This document shows, one piece after another, positions 44,420-53,282 of a DNA stretch of 64,000 bases. Numbering within the stretch: position 1 is the stretch's first letter; each line of letters starts with the position of its first letter. The notes beneath the pieces were generated by a model that saw only the letters and a list, made by a program, of their open reading frames with translations, had not been told where the DNA came from and searched no databases. This DNA is from Flavobacterium gelidilacus DSM 15343 (GTDB lineage: Bacteria > Bacteroidota > Bacteroidia > Flavobacteriales > Flavobacteriaceae), in assembly GCF_000422685.1 (NCBI RefSeq), contig NZ_KE383903.1, positions 263,402 through 327,401 on the forward strand. Direction: 5' to 3'. A program made the translations under genes and the position numbers.

Positions 44420-45122
44420 TTTTGCTTACTTTACTAAAGACAATTAATGAAGGTTTTTCAATTTCATTAATTATATAATTACCTCTTAATATATTTAAAC
44501 TCAAACTTGCTCCTTTTGGAAATCTTTCTAAATCATCTTCTGTAAAAGTATATGAACCATTGTCTAAAGTTGCAAGACCATCTGAAATGAACTTATTGTT
44601 GTCAAGCATCATTTCCAAATCTGTTTGTCCAATTGGCGAATATGTTAAAAACACAATTACACCCTTTTTGTTTTTTTGATCTATATTCCAATTAATGGTA
44701 GAACCAACTTGTAAATTTTTTTCATTGTAATTTAATTGTATTAATTTAGGAAAGTATATTTCAGTAATTTGATTTTCAATTTGATATTTCAAATTTGAAC
44801 CAAATAAATTTTTCTTTAATTCTAAACTATTATTACACTCTTGAATATTAATGATTTGGTTATTATTATTAAATAATTTTAATCCTCCTTCATTTCCTTG
44901 TCTTTCAGATATATTAATGTTAACAGGGTTTTTCTGAGTAGTCTCAAACTCATTGCTTTGTAACAAAACAGTACCTTTTCCCTTTAGTTGTGCCATATCT
45001 ATTAAATATTGCCTAAAATTAATTTCTGATTCTTTTAAATCAGATGTATCATATTCGCCATAACAAGATATTATTAAAAATAAGCTTGCGAAAATTGTTA
45101 AAAATTTTAATGTGTTTTTCAT
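44400..45122 (-). CDS. lipoprotein of unknown function (insert gene)
   Basis: A 240-residue lipoprotein: signal sequence with lipobox LFLIISC (Cys20), then a mostly beta-predicted sequence with many Asn and Lys. I recognise no domain. Being next to, and overlapping, an Lnt-like acyltransferase gene suggests it may be the acyltransferase's dedicated substrate; this is inference. It is eight bases downstream of the exported protein gene. Confidence 0.65.
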   Translation of the reverse strand: MKNTLKFLTIFASLFLIISCYGEYDTSDLKESEINFRQYLIDMAQLKGKGTVLLQSNEFETTQKNPVNINISERQGNEGGLKLFNNNNQIINIQECNNSLELKKNLFGSNLKYQIENQITEIYFPKLIQLNYNEKNLQVGSTINWNIDQKNKKGVIVFLTYSPIGQTDLEMMLDNNKFISDGLATLDNGSYTFTEDDLERFPKGASLSLNILRGNYIINEIEKPSLIVFSKVSKNVVLEK

Positions 45123-45130
45123 AATTTTTT

Positions 45131-45835
45131 TTAAGGATTAAAATCAAAATTAAAATCAATATAAGCGTTTAAACCACTCATGTCTCCTAATGTGGTTTTA
45201 CCTGAATTCATTTCAAGCATACCCGAAGAATCTATAGTATAACCTTGATTATATGAAGGATTTAAATATATTGGTTGACTAACATTTCCACTTACCCATC
45301 CTTGAAAAGTTTGTTCAAATTCATAAACAACCCTTGAATAAGGCATAACACCACCTGGTTGATAATTACCAATAGGGCTGGGTACCGGTTTATTAAAATC
45401 TGTTGTGGCAGAATTTTCACCTCTCTCATAATAAGTTATTTTTATAACAGCTTCAAAATTTTCTGGTGGCAATTTTATGTCCATGTTATTAGTTCCTGAA
45501 CTATTCTCTAACGACCTCACCCAATTAAAACTTGGGCAACTAGGTGAAGTAACTTGTACTTCACATAAATATTTAGTTGGATCAAACATATTTTGCCCAG
45601 GTACGTTGCCGAATCTTAAGTCTGGGTTTGGAATATAACTCACATTATTAGCGTTTCTATAAGGGTTGACTGTAGACCCATTAAACAAAATAGTGATTTT
45701 TCCATCTCTTTGCTCAGAAATTTGACAATTTGGATATGCTTCTGGTGGCTGTTTAAAAAAACTTGATAAAAAAAATATTCCTACAATAGCAATAGGAAAT
45801 ACAATTATCAAATTAAGGCTTTTGAATTTTCTCAT
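45131..45835 (-). CDS. exported or membrane-anchored protein, unknown (insert gene)
   Basis: A 234-residue protein with an N-terminal hydrophobic segment (residues 8-27; IIVFPIAIVGIFFLSSFF) that is either a signal peptide or an anchor. The rest is Pro-, Asn- and Gly-rich, with three Cys (including PNCQIS and SPSCPSFNW) that could form disulfides and a C-terminal beta pattern (NAYIDFNFDFNP). I do not recognise a family. It is the first gene of the minus-strand unit and is divergent from the Xre regulator across 100 bases. Confidence 0.62.
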   Translation of the reverse strand: MRKFKSLNLIIVFPIAIVGIFFLSSFFKQPPEAYPNCQISEQRDGKITILFNGSTVNPYRNANNVSYIPNPDLRFGNVPGQNMFDPTKYLCEVQVTSPSCPSFNWVRSLENSSGTNNMDIKLPPENFEAVIKITYYERGENSATTDFNKPVPSPIGNYQPGGVMPYSRVVYEFEQTFQGWVSGNVSQPIYLNPSYNQGYTIDSSGMLEMNSGKTTLGDMSGLNAYIDFNFDFNP

Positions 45836-45860
45836 GTGTTTTTTTTTAAATTTACAAATT

Positions 45861-45868
45861 CAAACTTA
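45861..45868 (-). promoter_or_regulatory. -7 element of the insert operon
   Basis: On the minus strand TAAGTTTG fits TANNTTTG, about 26 bases before the ATG of the exported protein. No clear -33 TTG is seen. Confidence 0.4.
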
Positions 45869-45898
45869 ATTAATCATTTTTTTTATTATCTTAGCTTT

Positions 45899-45927
45899 AC
45901 CTATAATTTTTATCATCACACCTATAA
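45899..45927. promoter_or_regulatory. ACCTATAA direct repeat, putative Xre operator
   Basis: ACCTATAA occurs at 45899-45906 and 45920-45927, exactly 21 bases (two helical turns) apart, between the divergent starts of the regulator and the insert operon. The regulator beside it is the likely binder (inference). Confidence 0.4.
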
Positions 45928-45935
45928 CTTAAAAA

Positions 45936-46271
45936 ATGAGTATTGGAAAAACATTAATAAAAGAGAGATTAAAAAGAAAGTTATCTCAATCCGAAGTTGC
46001 TAACTTGTTAAGTGTTTCACAAAGTTCTTATAGTGAATGGGAAAGTGATATAGCTATACCAAAAACAGAAAATCTTGTAAAAATATCTGAATTTTTTAAT
46101 GTTGAATTAAAAGAATTATTGTCTTTCATTCCAAATATTTATATTGGCAATAACAACATTAATGTAATTACTGGTTCAAATGTAAAAGTTGATTCAACAG
46201 AAGCAATAATAAAGTTAGCTGAAGGCTTAGAAAAACTTACCAATTTAGTTGAAAAATTGATTTCAAGATAA
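45936..46271 (+). CDS. Xre-family transcriptional regulator (insert gene)
   Basis: A 111-residue regulator with an N-terminal HTH_3 domain (LIKERLKRKLSQSEVANLLSVSQSSYSEWESDIAIPKTENLVKI pattern within residues 7-52). A linker with repeated Asn-Ile follows, then a C-terminal amphipathic helix (KLAEGLEKLTNLVEKL, residues about 92-108) that may oligomerise. It is divergent from the four-gene unit and lies just inside the right direct repeat. It probably controls the insert genes and possibly itself. Confidence 0.85.
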   Translation: MSIGKTLIKERLKRKLSQSEVANLLSVSQSSYSEWESDIAIPKTENLVKISEFFNVELKELLSFIPNIYIGNNNINVITGSNVKVDSTEAIIKLAEGLEKLTNLVEKLISR

Positions 46272-46296
46272 TTGAAAAGATTAGCTTTTTTGAATG

Positions 46297-46384
46297 TTTT
46301 ATCGCTATGGAAATTATCAATTAGCTAACTTTGACGATAACATTGCTATTAAGATTTCTTATAATCTCGATTTAGGGCTTTAAA
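46297..46384 (+). repeat. 88-bp direct repeat, right copy (putative attachment site)
   Basis: A second copy of the DUF5686 gene's last 28 codons and stop, matching 41993-42080 at 87 of 88 positions. It is not preceded by the rest of the gene. It is directly followed by the promoter of the MMPL transporter, so it probably marks the original 3' end of the ancestral locus. Confidence 0.95.
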
Positions 46385-46432
46385 TTATTGTAATTCTTTG
46401 GTTTGAAAACGAACTATTTAATCAATAATACG

Positions 46433-46440
46433 TAACTTTG
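46433..46440 (+). promoter_or_regulatory. -7 element for the MMPL transporter
   Basis: TAACTTTG fits TANNTTTG and lies 19 bases before the ATG, just outside the right direct repeat. Confidence 0.45.
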
Positions 46441-46458
46441 CAGACTAAATTTTAGAAA

Positions 46459-48876
46459 ATGTTTAAATGGCTAAATAGTCGTTTTTGGAATTATATTGCA
46501 GGACGAATTTTACGTAATAGAGTTGCGCTACTAATATTAGTTGGGCTTTTCACCGTTTTTATGGGTTTTCAATGGAAAAACATGCGTTTTACCTTTACAG
46601 AAGCCAACTTACTTCCAGACAATCATGAAGTAAACCAACAATACCAATCATTTTTAGATAAGTTTGGGGAAGAAGGAAATTTAATCGTAGTAGGATTTAA
46701 AGATTCAACCTTTTTTACAGCTAAAAATCTTAAGATTTGGGACGATTTTGTAGATGAAATAAAAACTGATAAAGCGGTTGACTTAACACTTTCCATTGAA
46801 GATTTACAAGTTCTTTCAAAAGACACTATTGCTCAAAAATTTAATCTCGTTCCTTTTGTAAACAAAAAGTCAATTACTGATGCTTATGTTAGGCAAAAAG
46901 AAAAAGAACTTTTTAATGATTTACCTTTTTACGAAGGCATGTTATTTAATAAAAAAACTGGAGCTGTTCGTTTTGCCATTTATATCGATAAAAAAATAGT
47001 AAATACTTCAGCTCGTAAAGATTTTGTTTTCAAACATTTCAGTCAAGAAAAAATTGATGCTTTCGAAAAAGAAACTGGTATTGACATGCACGTTTCTGGA
47101 ATGCCTTACATTAGAACTTTAAATGCACAAAGCATAATTGATGAAATTGGATTGTTCGTAGGTGCAGCTTTATTAATTACATCATTGCTATTTTTCTTCT
47201 TCTTTAGAAGTTTTAGAGCCACATTAATTTCTATGTGTGTTGTTATTATTGGTGTAATGTGGTCTTTTGGAACATTAGGCTTATTGCATTACGAAATTAC
47301 CGTTTTAACAGCAATTATTCCACCTTTAATCATTGTAATTGGAATTCCGAACTGTATATTTCTAATAAATAAATACCAACAAGAAATAAAACTGCACGGT
47401 AACAAAGCAAAATCTTTGCAACGTGTAATTTCAAAAGTAGGAAATGCTACTTTAATGACTAACCTAACTACAGCAGCTGGTTTTGCTACTTTCATGTTTA
47501 CGGATAGTAAATTATTGACTGAATTTGGTATCGTTGCGTCATTAAACATTGTTTTCTTATTTATACTTTGTTTAATTATTATTCCAATTATATATAGTTA
47601 TATGCCTTTACCAAAGGACAAACACCTGGAACATTTAGGTAAAAACTACATGAATTCATTCATTAAATGGATTGAAAACGTAATAAAAAACTACAGAATT
47701 GCTGTATTTGCAACTGCCATAATTGTTCTGGTTTTAGGTATTATTGGAATAAATCAAATAAAAGTTTCGGGAAGTATTATTGAAGATATGCCTAAAAAAG
47801 CACCTTTCTTTAAAGATATTTTATTCTTCGAAAATGAATTTGATGGTGTAATGCCACTAGAAATCATGATTGACACCAAAAAACCAAAAGGCGCCATGAA
47901 ATCGGCTACTTTGAAACGAATTAATAAACTTCAAGAAGAAATTGAAGAGATTCCCGAATTATCAAAACCCGTTTCTATTGTTAATTTGGTTAAATATGCC
48001 AAACAAGCTTACTATAACGGTAATCCTGACTATTACGAATTGCCAACTAGCAAATTAGAAGAAGGTTTTGTATTGACTTATGTTAAAAATTCAACGCAAG
48101 AAAACAGTGAAAATCTTTTAAAAAGTTATGTTGATAGTACCGGACAATATGCTCGTGTAACAACTTTCATGAAAGATATTGGAACCGATAAAATGGCTAA
48201 GATTGAAGAAAGACTTCAAGAAAAAATTGATAAAATATTTCCGAAAGAACGATACGAAGTCACTTTAACAGGAAAAGCATTTGTCTTTGAAAAAGGAACA
48301 CATTATTTGGTTCACAATTTAGTTTTATCATTAGTATTTGCCATCATTTTGATTTCACTTTTAATGGCTTATTTATTTCGCTCCTTTAAAATGATAATTG
48401 TCTCTTTATTGCCAAATATATTGCCCTTAATTATGACAGCTGGTTTGATGGGCTTTTTAGGAATTCCGATTAAACCTTCTACAATTTTAGTATTTAGTAT
48501 TGCTTTCGGAATTTCCGTTGATGATACGATTCACTTTTTAGCAAAATACCGTCAAGAATTAAAACAAAACAATTGGCGCATAAAAAAATCAGTTTACAAT
48601 TCCATCAAAGAAGCTGGTGTGAGTATGTTTTATACTTCTGTAGTATTATTCTTTGGCTTTTCAGTGTTTACACTATCTAGTTTTGGAGGAACAATTGCTT
48701 TAGGAAGTTTAGTTGCTCTAACGTTATTATTTGCCATGATTTCTAATTTAGTATTATTACCAGCTTTATTATTATCTTTAGAAAAAACAATTGCCAACAA
48801 AGAAGAATTTATAGAACCAACAATAGATATTTTATCAGAAAATCATGAAGATGATGAAATAATAAATCAAGATTAA
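46459..48876 (+). CDS. MMPL/RND-family transporter
   Basis: An 805-residue RND-superfamily membrane protein with two repeats, each a large periplasmic loop and a six-helix bundle. Key stretches are TANLTTAAGFATFMFT (as MTNLTTAAGFATF) and FSIAFGISVDDTIHFLAKYRQEL, the second with the Asp pair of the proton relay. The family moves lipids, hopanoids or drugs; the cargo is unknown. An acidic tail (ENHEDDEIINQD) ends it. asnS follows after 30 bases. Confidence 0.88.
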   Translation: MFKWLNSRFWNYIAGRILRNRVALLILVGLFTVFMGFQWKNMRFTFTEANLLPDNHEVNQQYQSFLDKFGEEGNLIVVGFKDSTFFTAKNLKIWDDFVDEIKTDKAVDLTLSIEDLQVLSKDTIAQKFNLVPFVNKKSITDAYVRQKEKELFNDLPFYEGMLFNKKTGAVRFAIYIDKKIVNTSARKDFVFKHFSQEKIDAFEKETGIDMHVSGMPYIRTLNAQSIIDEIGLFVGAALLITSLLFFFFFRSFRATLISMCVVIIGVMWSFGTLGLLHYEITVLTAIIPPLIIVIGIPNCIFLINKYQQEIKLHGNKAKSLQRVISKVGNATLMTNLTTAAGFATFMFTDSKLLTEFGIVASLNIVFLFILCLIIIPIIYSYMPLPKDKHLEHLGKNYMNSFIKWIENVIKNYRIAVFATAIIVLVLGIIGINQIKVSGSIIEDMPKKAPFFKDILFFENEFDGVMPLEIMIDTKKPKGAMKSATLKRINKLQEEIEEIPELSKPVSIVNLVKYAKQAYYNGNPDYYELPTSKLEEGFVLTYVKNSTQENSENLLKSYVDSTGQYARVTTFMKDIGTDKMAKIEERLQEKIDKIFPKERYEVTLTGKAFVFEKGTHYLVHNLVLSLVFAIILISLLMAYLFRSFKMIIVSLLPNILPLIMTAGLMGFLGIPIKPSTILVFSIAFGISVDDTIHFLAKYRQELKQNNWRIKKSVYNSIKEAGVSMFYTSVVLFFGFSVFTLSSFGGTIALGSLVALTLLFAMISNLVLLPALLLSLEKTIANKEEFIEPTIDILSENHEDDEIINQD

Positions 48877-48906
48877 TTTTTACAGTTATAATTAAATTAG
48901 AAAAGA

Positions 48907-50352
48907 ATGAAACATACTAAAGTTATCGACCTTTTAAACAGCACAAAAACACTACACGAAGTAACAGCTAAAGGTTGGGTTAGAACATTTAGAAACAATC
49001 AATTTATAGCGTTGAATGACGGTTCAACGATCAATAATATTCAATGTGTTGTCGATTTTGAAAACACACCAGAAGAAACATTAAAAAGAATTACAACTGG
49101 TGCTGCTGTTTCAGTAACTGGAATTTTACAAGAAAGTCAAGGAAAAGGACAAAGCGTAGAAATTCAGGTTACTAAAATCAAAATATTAGGTGATTCAAAT
49201 CCAGAAGAATATCCTATTCAACCCAAAAAACACTCTCTTGAATTTTTAAGAGAAAATGCCCATTTACGTGTAAGAACAAATGCTTTTGGTGCTATTATGA
49301 GAGTTCGTTCTGTACTATCTTTTGCAGTACACAACTACTTTCAAGAAAAAGGATTCGTTTATGTAAACACACCAATTATTACAGGAAGTGATGCTGAAGG
49401 TGCTGGTGAAATGTTTAAAGTAACTGCTTTGCCTTTCGATAAAACTCCAAGAACAGAAGAAGGAAACGTAAATTATAAAGAAGATTTCTTTGGAAAAGAA
49501 ACAAACTTAACGGTTTCTGGCCAATTAGAAGCTGAAACATATGCAATGGCTTTAGGTCAAGTTTATACTTTTGGACCAACTTTTAGAGCAGAAAACTCAA
49601 ATACTTCGCGACATTTAGCAGAATTTTGGATGATTGAACCAGAAGTAGCTTTTAATGACTTAGATGCAAACATGGATTTGGCGGAAGATTTTATTCAAAA
49701 TGTAATCAAATATACCATTGATAAATGTGGTGATGATTTAGCTTTCCTTGAACAACGTTTATTGGATGAAGAAAAATCAAAACCTCAAGCTGATCGAAGT
49801 GAAATGAGTTTGTTGCAAAAATTAAACTTCGTTTTAGAAAACAACTTCAAACGTGTTTCTTATACTGAAGCGATTGATATTTTAAGAAATTCGACACCAA
49901 ACAAAAAAGGTAAATTCAATTATATCATTAAAGAATGGGGAGCAGATTTACAAAGTGAACACGAACGTTATTTAGTGGAAAAACACTTTAAATGTCCAGT
50001 AATTTTGTTTGATTATCCTGCAAATATCAAAGCATTCTACATGAGATTAAACGATAATACTGAACCAGGGAAAGAAACTGTTCGAGCAATGGACATTTTA
50101 TTTCCAGGAATTGGTGAAATTGTTGGTGGTTCACAAAGAGAAGAGCGTTATGATGTTTTAGTGAAAAAAATGCACGCTTTAGGAATTGAAGAAGAAGAAT
50201 TATGGTGGTATTTAGATACTAGAAAATTTGGAAGTGCAGTTCATTCAGGTTTTGGATTAGGATTTGAACGTTTAGTTCTTTTCGTAACTGGAATGTCGAA
50301 TATTAGAGATGTAATTCCTTTCCCAAGAACGCCACAAAACGCAGAATTTTAA
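48907..50352 (+). CDS. asnS: asparaginyl-tRNA synthetase
   Basis: A 481-residue class II synthetase. An N-terminal OB-fold anticodon domain (about 15-105) leads into the catalytic core with motif 2 [25 protein letters not shown] and motif 3 [15 protein letters not shown]. The length and motifs match AsnRS, not AspRS. It is followed by an inverted-repeat intergenic element and rpoN. Confidence 0.97.
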   Translation: MKHTKVIDLLNSTKTLHEVTAKGWVRTFRNNQFIALNDGSTINNIQCVVDFENTPEETLKRITTGAAVSVTGILQESQGKGQSVEIQVTKIKILGDSNPEEYPIQPKKHSLEFLRENAHLRVRTNAFGAIMRVRSVLSFAVHNYFQEKGFVYVNTPIITGSDAEGAGEMFKVTALPFDKTPRTEEGNVNYKEDFFGKETNLTVSGQLEAETYAMALGQVYTFGPTFRAENSNTSRHLAEFWMIEPEVAFNDLDANMDLAEDFIQNVIKYTIDKCGDDLAFLEQRLLDEEKSKPQADRSEMSLLQKLNFVLENNFKRVSYTEAIDILRNSTPNKKGKFNYIIKEWGADLQSEHERYLVEKHFKCPVILFDYPANIKAFYMRLNDNTEPGKETVRAMDILFPGIGEIVGGSQREERYDVLVKKMHALGIEEEELWWYLDTRKFGSAVHSGFGLGFERLVLFVTGMSNIRDVIPFPRTPQNAEF

Positions 50353-50356
50353 TATT

Positions 50357-50450
50357 AGTAACTAAGTCGCAAAGTTAGAAAGTATTAAAAAAATGATTAA
50401 ATTTAATCCATAAACACGAGAAAACTTAGCCACTTTGTTGCTTAGTTACT
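50357..50450. repeat. inverted-repeat intergenic element between asnS and rpoN
   Basis: AGTAACTAAG at 50357-50366 is exactly complementary to CTTAGTTACT at 50441-50450. Beyond it CAAAGT (left, at 50370) matches CACTTTG (right) at the same offset, 16 of 19 positions in all. The loop is about 55 bases. It could form a long hairpin in the read-through mRNA. Confidence 0.55.
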
Positions 50451-50463
50451 CCGTAACTATAAA

Positions 50464-51921
50464 ATGCTTAAACACAGTTTACAATTTAAATTATCACAGA
50501 AATTATCTCCACAACAAATTCAGTTGATGAAGTTAATTCAATTGCCTACGCAAGCTTTTGAACAACGTTTAGAAGAAGAATTAGTTGAAAATCCGGCTTT
50601 AGAAAATGGAAAAGATGAAGTAGAAGATTATGATGATGATTTCAATGATTCTTCTGACGATTATGATGATGATAACGAAAGAATTGAAACTGACATCAAT
50701 ATTGATGAATATTTAAGCAATGACGAAACACCTGATTATAAATATCAGGCAAATAATTATAGTGATGATGATGAAGATAAAAGCAGACCAATCGCTGCTG
50801 GAATTAGTTTTCATCAAGATTTAATCAACCAATTGAATACGTTTATCCTTAATGATGAAGAACGAAATATTGCCGAATTTCTTGTAGGAAGTATTGATGA
50901 TATGGGTTATATCAGAAGGACTATTCAAGATATGGTTGATGATATGGCATTTACACAAGGTGTTTACACTGATGAAAAAACGGTTGAACGCATTCTGCTT
51001 ATAGTGCAAGAATTAGAACCTTCAGGTGTCGCAGCTCGCGATTTGCAAGAATGTTTATTGCTTCAATTGAAACACAAAACACCAAACGAATCTATCGATT
51101 TAGCTACTCATATTATTGAAGATCAATTTGATGCTTTTTCTAAAAAACATTACGAAAAATTACTTCAAAAATTTGATGTTTCTAAAGACCAATTGCGAAA
51201 AGCTATTGATGAAATTGAACGATTAAATCCAAAACCAGGTGGTTCGTATGGTGGAAATCTTAAAATGACAGAACATGTTGTGCCAGATTTTACTATTAGA
51301 ATTATCGAAGGTGAATTAGATTTAACTTTAAACGGAAGAAACGCACCAGAACTTCATGTGTCTAAGGATTATCAAGACATGTTGAAGACTTATAAAGATA
51401 CAAGCGAAAAATCAAATTCTCAGAAAGATGCTGTTCAGTTTATCAAACAAAAATTAGATTCAGCTAAATGGTTTATTGATGCTATAAAACAACGTAGTGA
51501 AACTCTATTTGTGACTATGAATGCAATTATGCATTATCAGGAAGAATTCTTTTTAGATGGTGATGAAACAAAACTTCGTCCAATGATTTTGAAAGACATT
51601 GCTGATTTAGTTGGATTGGATATTTCTACGGTTTCTCGTGTTGCAAATAGTAAATATGTTGATACACCTTACGGGACAAAACTTATTAAAGATTATTTTA
51701 GTGAATCTATGACTAATGATCAAGGAGAAGAAGTTTCAACAATTGAAATTAAAAACATCTTACAACAAGTTATTGAAAACGAAGACAAAAAGAAACCTTA
51801 TCCTGACGATAAATTAGCTGAATTGTTATTAGAAAAAGGATACCCAATTGCTAGAAGAACTATTGCAAAATATAGAGAATTATTAGATATTCCCGTTGCT
51901 CGTTTGCGTAAGAAGATATAA
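50464..51921 (+). CDS. rpoN: RNA polymerase sigma-54 factor
   Basis: A 485-residue sigma-54. Region I is Gln/Leu-rich (LKHSLQFKLSQKLSPQQIQLMKLIQLP), followed by an acidic stretch (DDDFNDSSDDYDDDNE). The core-binding region and the C-terminal HTH and RpoN box (ARRTIAKYRELL) are present. It serves enhancer-binding proteins such as the regulator at 66-1415. Confidence 0.97.
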   Translation: MLKHSLQFKLSQKLSPQQIQLMKLIQLPTQAFEQRLEEELVENPALENGKDEVEDYDDDFNDSSDDYDDDNERIETDINIDEYLSNDETPDYKYQANNYSDDDEDKSRPIAAGISFHQDLINQLNTFILNDEERNIAEFLVGSIDDMGYIRRTIQDMVDDMAFTQGVYTDEKTVERILLIVQELEPSGVAARDLQECLLLQLKHKTPNESIDLATHIIEDQFDAFSKKHYEKLLQKFDVSKDQLRKAIDEIERLNPKPGGSYGGNLKMTEHVVPDFTIRIIEGELDLTLNGRNAPELHVSKDYQDMLKTYKDTSEKSNSQKDAVQFIKQKLDSAKWFIDAIKQRSETLFVTMNAIMHYQEEFFLDGDETKLRPMILKDIADLVGLDISTVSRVANSKYVDTPYGTKLIKDYFSESMTNDQGEEVSTIEIKNILQQVIENEDKKKPYPDDKLAELLLEKGYPIARRTIAKYRELLDIPVARLRKKI

Positions 51922-51929
51922 CTCCAACT

Positions 51930-52538
51930 ATGGATTTAAAAAAAATACTCCCTTTATTTTCTTATATATTTCATCCCATATTTATTACATTTTATGGGGT
52001 TATACTTTATATATGGTTATCTGATTTAGGACTTAATTCTTTGTCCTTAGTATTATTAATTCAAGTTATAATATTGACTATGTTGTTGCCTTTATCCATT
52101 TATTATTTACTAAAGGCAACTGGTTACATAAAGTCATTTACAGAAGCAACAATCAATGAAAGGAAGTTTCCCATATTGCTTCAAGCACTATTTTTATTTA
52201 TTTTATTAAAATTTAGTGGTTTTATAGAAGATTTACCAGCAATATACTATTTCATGATAGGTGGATTAATATCATCAACAATAGCTTTTATGCTAACTTT
52301 TATAAACTTTAAAGTAAGTTTACATATGATTGGAGTTTGTTCTTTGTTAGCCTTTACAGTAAGCTTATATGTGTATTTGAATGTTGCAATCCTTCCGTTA
52401 ATCGCTTTGTTCTTATTATTTGTTGGATCCGTAGCTTCATCAAGATTATATATGAAGTCTCATGATTATATAGAACTTTTTACTGGTTCTATGATAGGAA
52501 TACTCTCTCAAATAATTTTGTGGCAATTTTATTTATAA
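51930..52538 (+). CDS. PAP2-like membrane protein, degenerate active site
   Basis: A 202-residue protein with about six hydrophobic helices. The end carries VSLHMIG (like PSGH) and SSRLYMKSHDYIELFTGSMIG, which fits the SRx5Hx3D motif of PAP2 phosphatases but with Glu in place of the last Asp. The first PAP2 motif (KX6RP) is only weakly seen in NERKFP. It may be an inactive or divergent lipid phosphatase. It is eight bases after rpoN and overlaps the convergent PorT-like gene by six bases. Confidence 0.65.
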   Translation: MDLKKILPLFSYIFHPIFITFYGVILYIWLSDLGLNSLSLVLLIQVIILTMLLPLSIYYLLKATGYIKSFTEATINERKFPILLQALFLFILLKFSGFIEDLPAIYYFMIGGLISSTIAFMLTFINFKVSLHMIGVCSLLAFTVSLYVYLNVAILPLIALFLLFVGSVASSRLYMKSHDYIELFTGSMIGILSQIILWQFYL

Positions 52539-53207
52539 AATATAGAAAACAAATCCAATATTTAAAGAGCTAAGTTCTAATTTTTTATTGTTCAACTGAA
52601 CATCTTTAAAAATTGGGGAAAGCGAATATTGTACATAAATATTTCCCGTATTATTTCCTACAGACAAATAAGTTGCATATTTAATTTTAGATAAATCATT
52701 GTTGTTTCTGACGGTTATGTCTTCAGTTGATGATTTAAAAACCGATTTGTCAGCAAATAAATAAGAAATTTTAAAGCCACCATATATTCTCCAAAATTTA
52801 TGACTTTCAAAAGTTGAGTTCCTCCAACGAATTTCTATTGGTAAATCCAATTGATGCAGAACTAATTTATTTTTATCGAAAGTATTATCTATTGTATAAT
52901 TTAAAGTATTACTTGAATTATCAATTTTAATATTATTCTTTAAATTATTATATGAATACCCTAAACCAGCAGCAATTGCCCAAGTTCTCTTTTTATTAAA
53001 AGGCATGTCACGTAGAAAACCAACGGATAATCCAGAAGATAACGAGTGCTTACTAAAACCAGCAGGTCTATTCTGCACAAGATTCAACGAAAAAGTTGCA
53101 TACATTTGATCTTCTCTATACAAAGAATCAACGTCTATGTTTATATCTTCTTGAGAAAATACTACACTAGTAAAGAGAATAAAAAAAGATAACAATAAGT
53201 TTTTCAC
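52533..53207 (-). CDS. PorT-like outer-membrane beta-barrel protein
   Basis: A 224-residue outer-membrane protein: signal peptide (to residue 18, SVVFSQ), then strands such as LSSGLSVGFLRDMP, WAIAAGLGYSYNN, LVLHQLDLPIEIRWR and FWRIYGGFKISYLF, the PorT-like OMP_b-brl_2 layout with a GGFK turn. It probably belongs to the downstream end of the ExbB/ExbD region but is separated by a terminator. The T9SS PorT itself cannot be told from related barrels by sequence alone. Confidence 0.72.
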   Translation of the reverse strand: MKNLLLSFFILFTSVVFSQEDINIDVDSLYREDQMYATFSLNLVQNRPAGFSKHSLSSGLSVGFLRDMPFNKKRTWAIAAGLGYSYNNLKNNIKIDNSSNTLNYTIDNTFDKNKLVLHQLDLPIEIRWRNSTFESHKFWRIYGGFKISYLFADKSVFKSSTEDITVRNNNDLSKIKYATYLSVGNNTGNIYVQYSLSPIFKDVQLNNKKLELSSLNIGFVFYIL

Positions 53208-53231
53208 GTTCTAATTTTTTATAAAAATAAT

Positions 53232-53258
53232 AAAAAAAGGCATCCAAATGGACACCTT
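53232..53258 (-). terminator. rho-independent terminator of the exb operon
   Basis: On the minus strand AAGGTGTCCA and TGGATGCCTT form a 10-bp stem with two wobble pairs, then TTTTTTTA. Confidence 0.75.
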
Positions 53259-53282
53259 TTAATTTTTATTACAGCAAAAATA

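Larger units (their letters stand above)
42081..46296. mobile_element. AT-rich insert flanked by 88-bp direct repeats (putative integrated cassette)
   Basis: The interval between the two copies of the DUF5686 3' end holds five genes: four tightly spaced on the minus strand and an Xre-type regulator on the plus strand. A hand count over 43621-43920 gives 62 G+C in 300 (about 21%), against 92 in 300 for uppP. The layout is that of an element integrated at the 3' end of a gene with the end restored. No integrase, transposase or resolvase is visible, so the mechanism (site-specific recombination in trans, or Campbell-type homologous integration) is open. Confidence 0.7.

Noticed and set aside
42081-46296. 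Composite transposon or insertion sequence
   Set aside because: No transposase, no terminal inverted repeats and direct repeats much longer than a target duplication.
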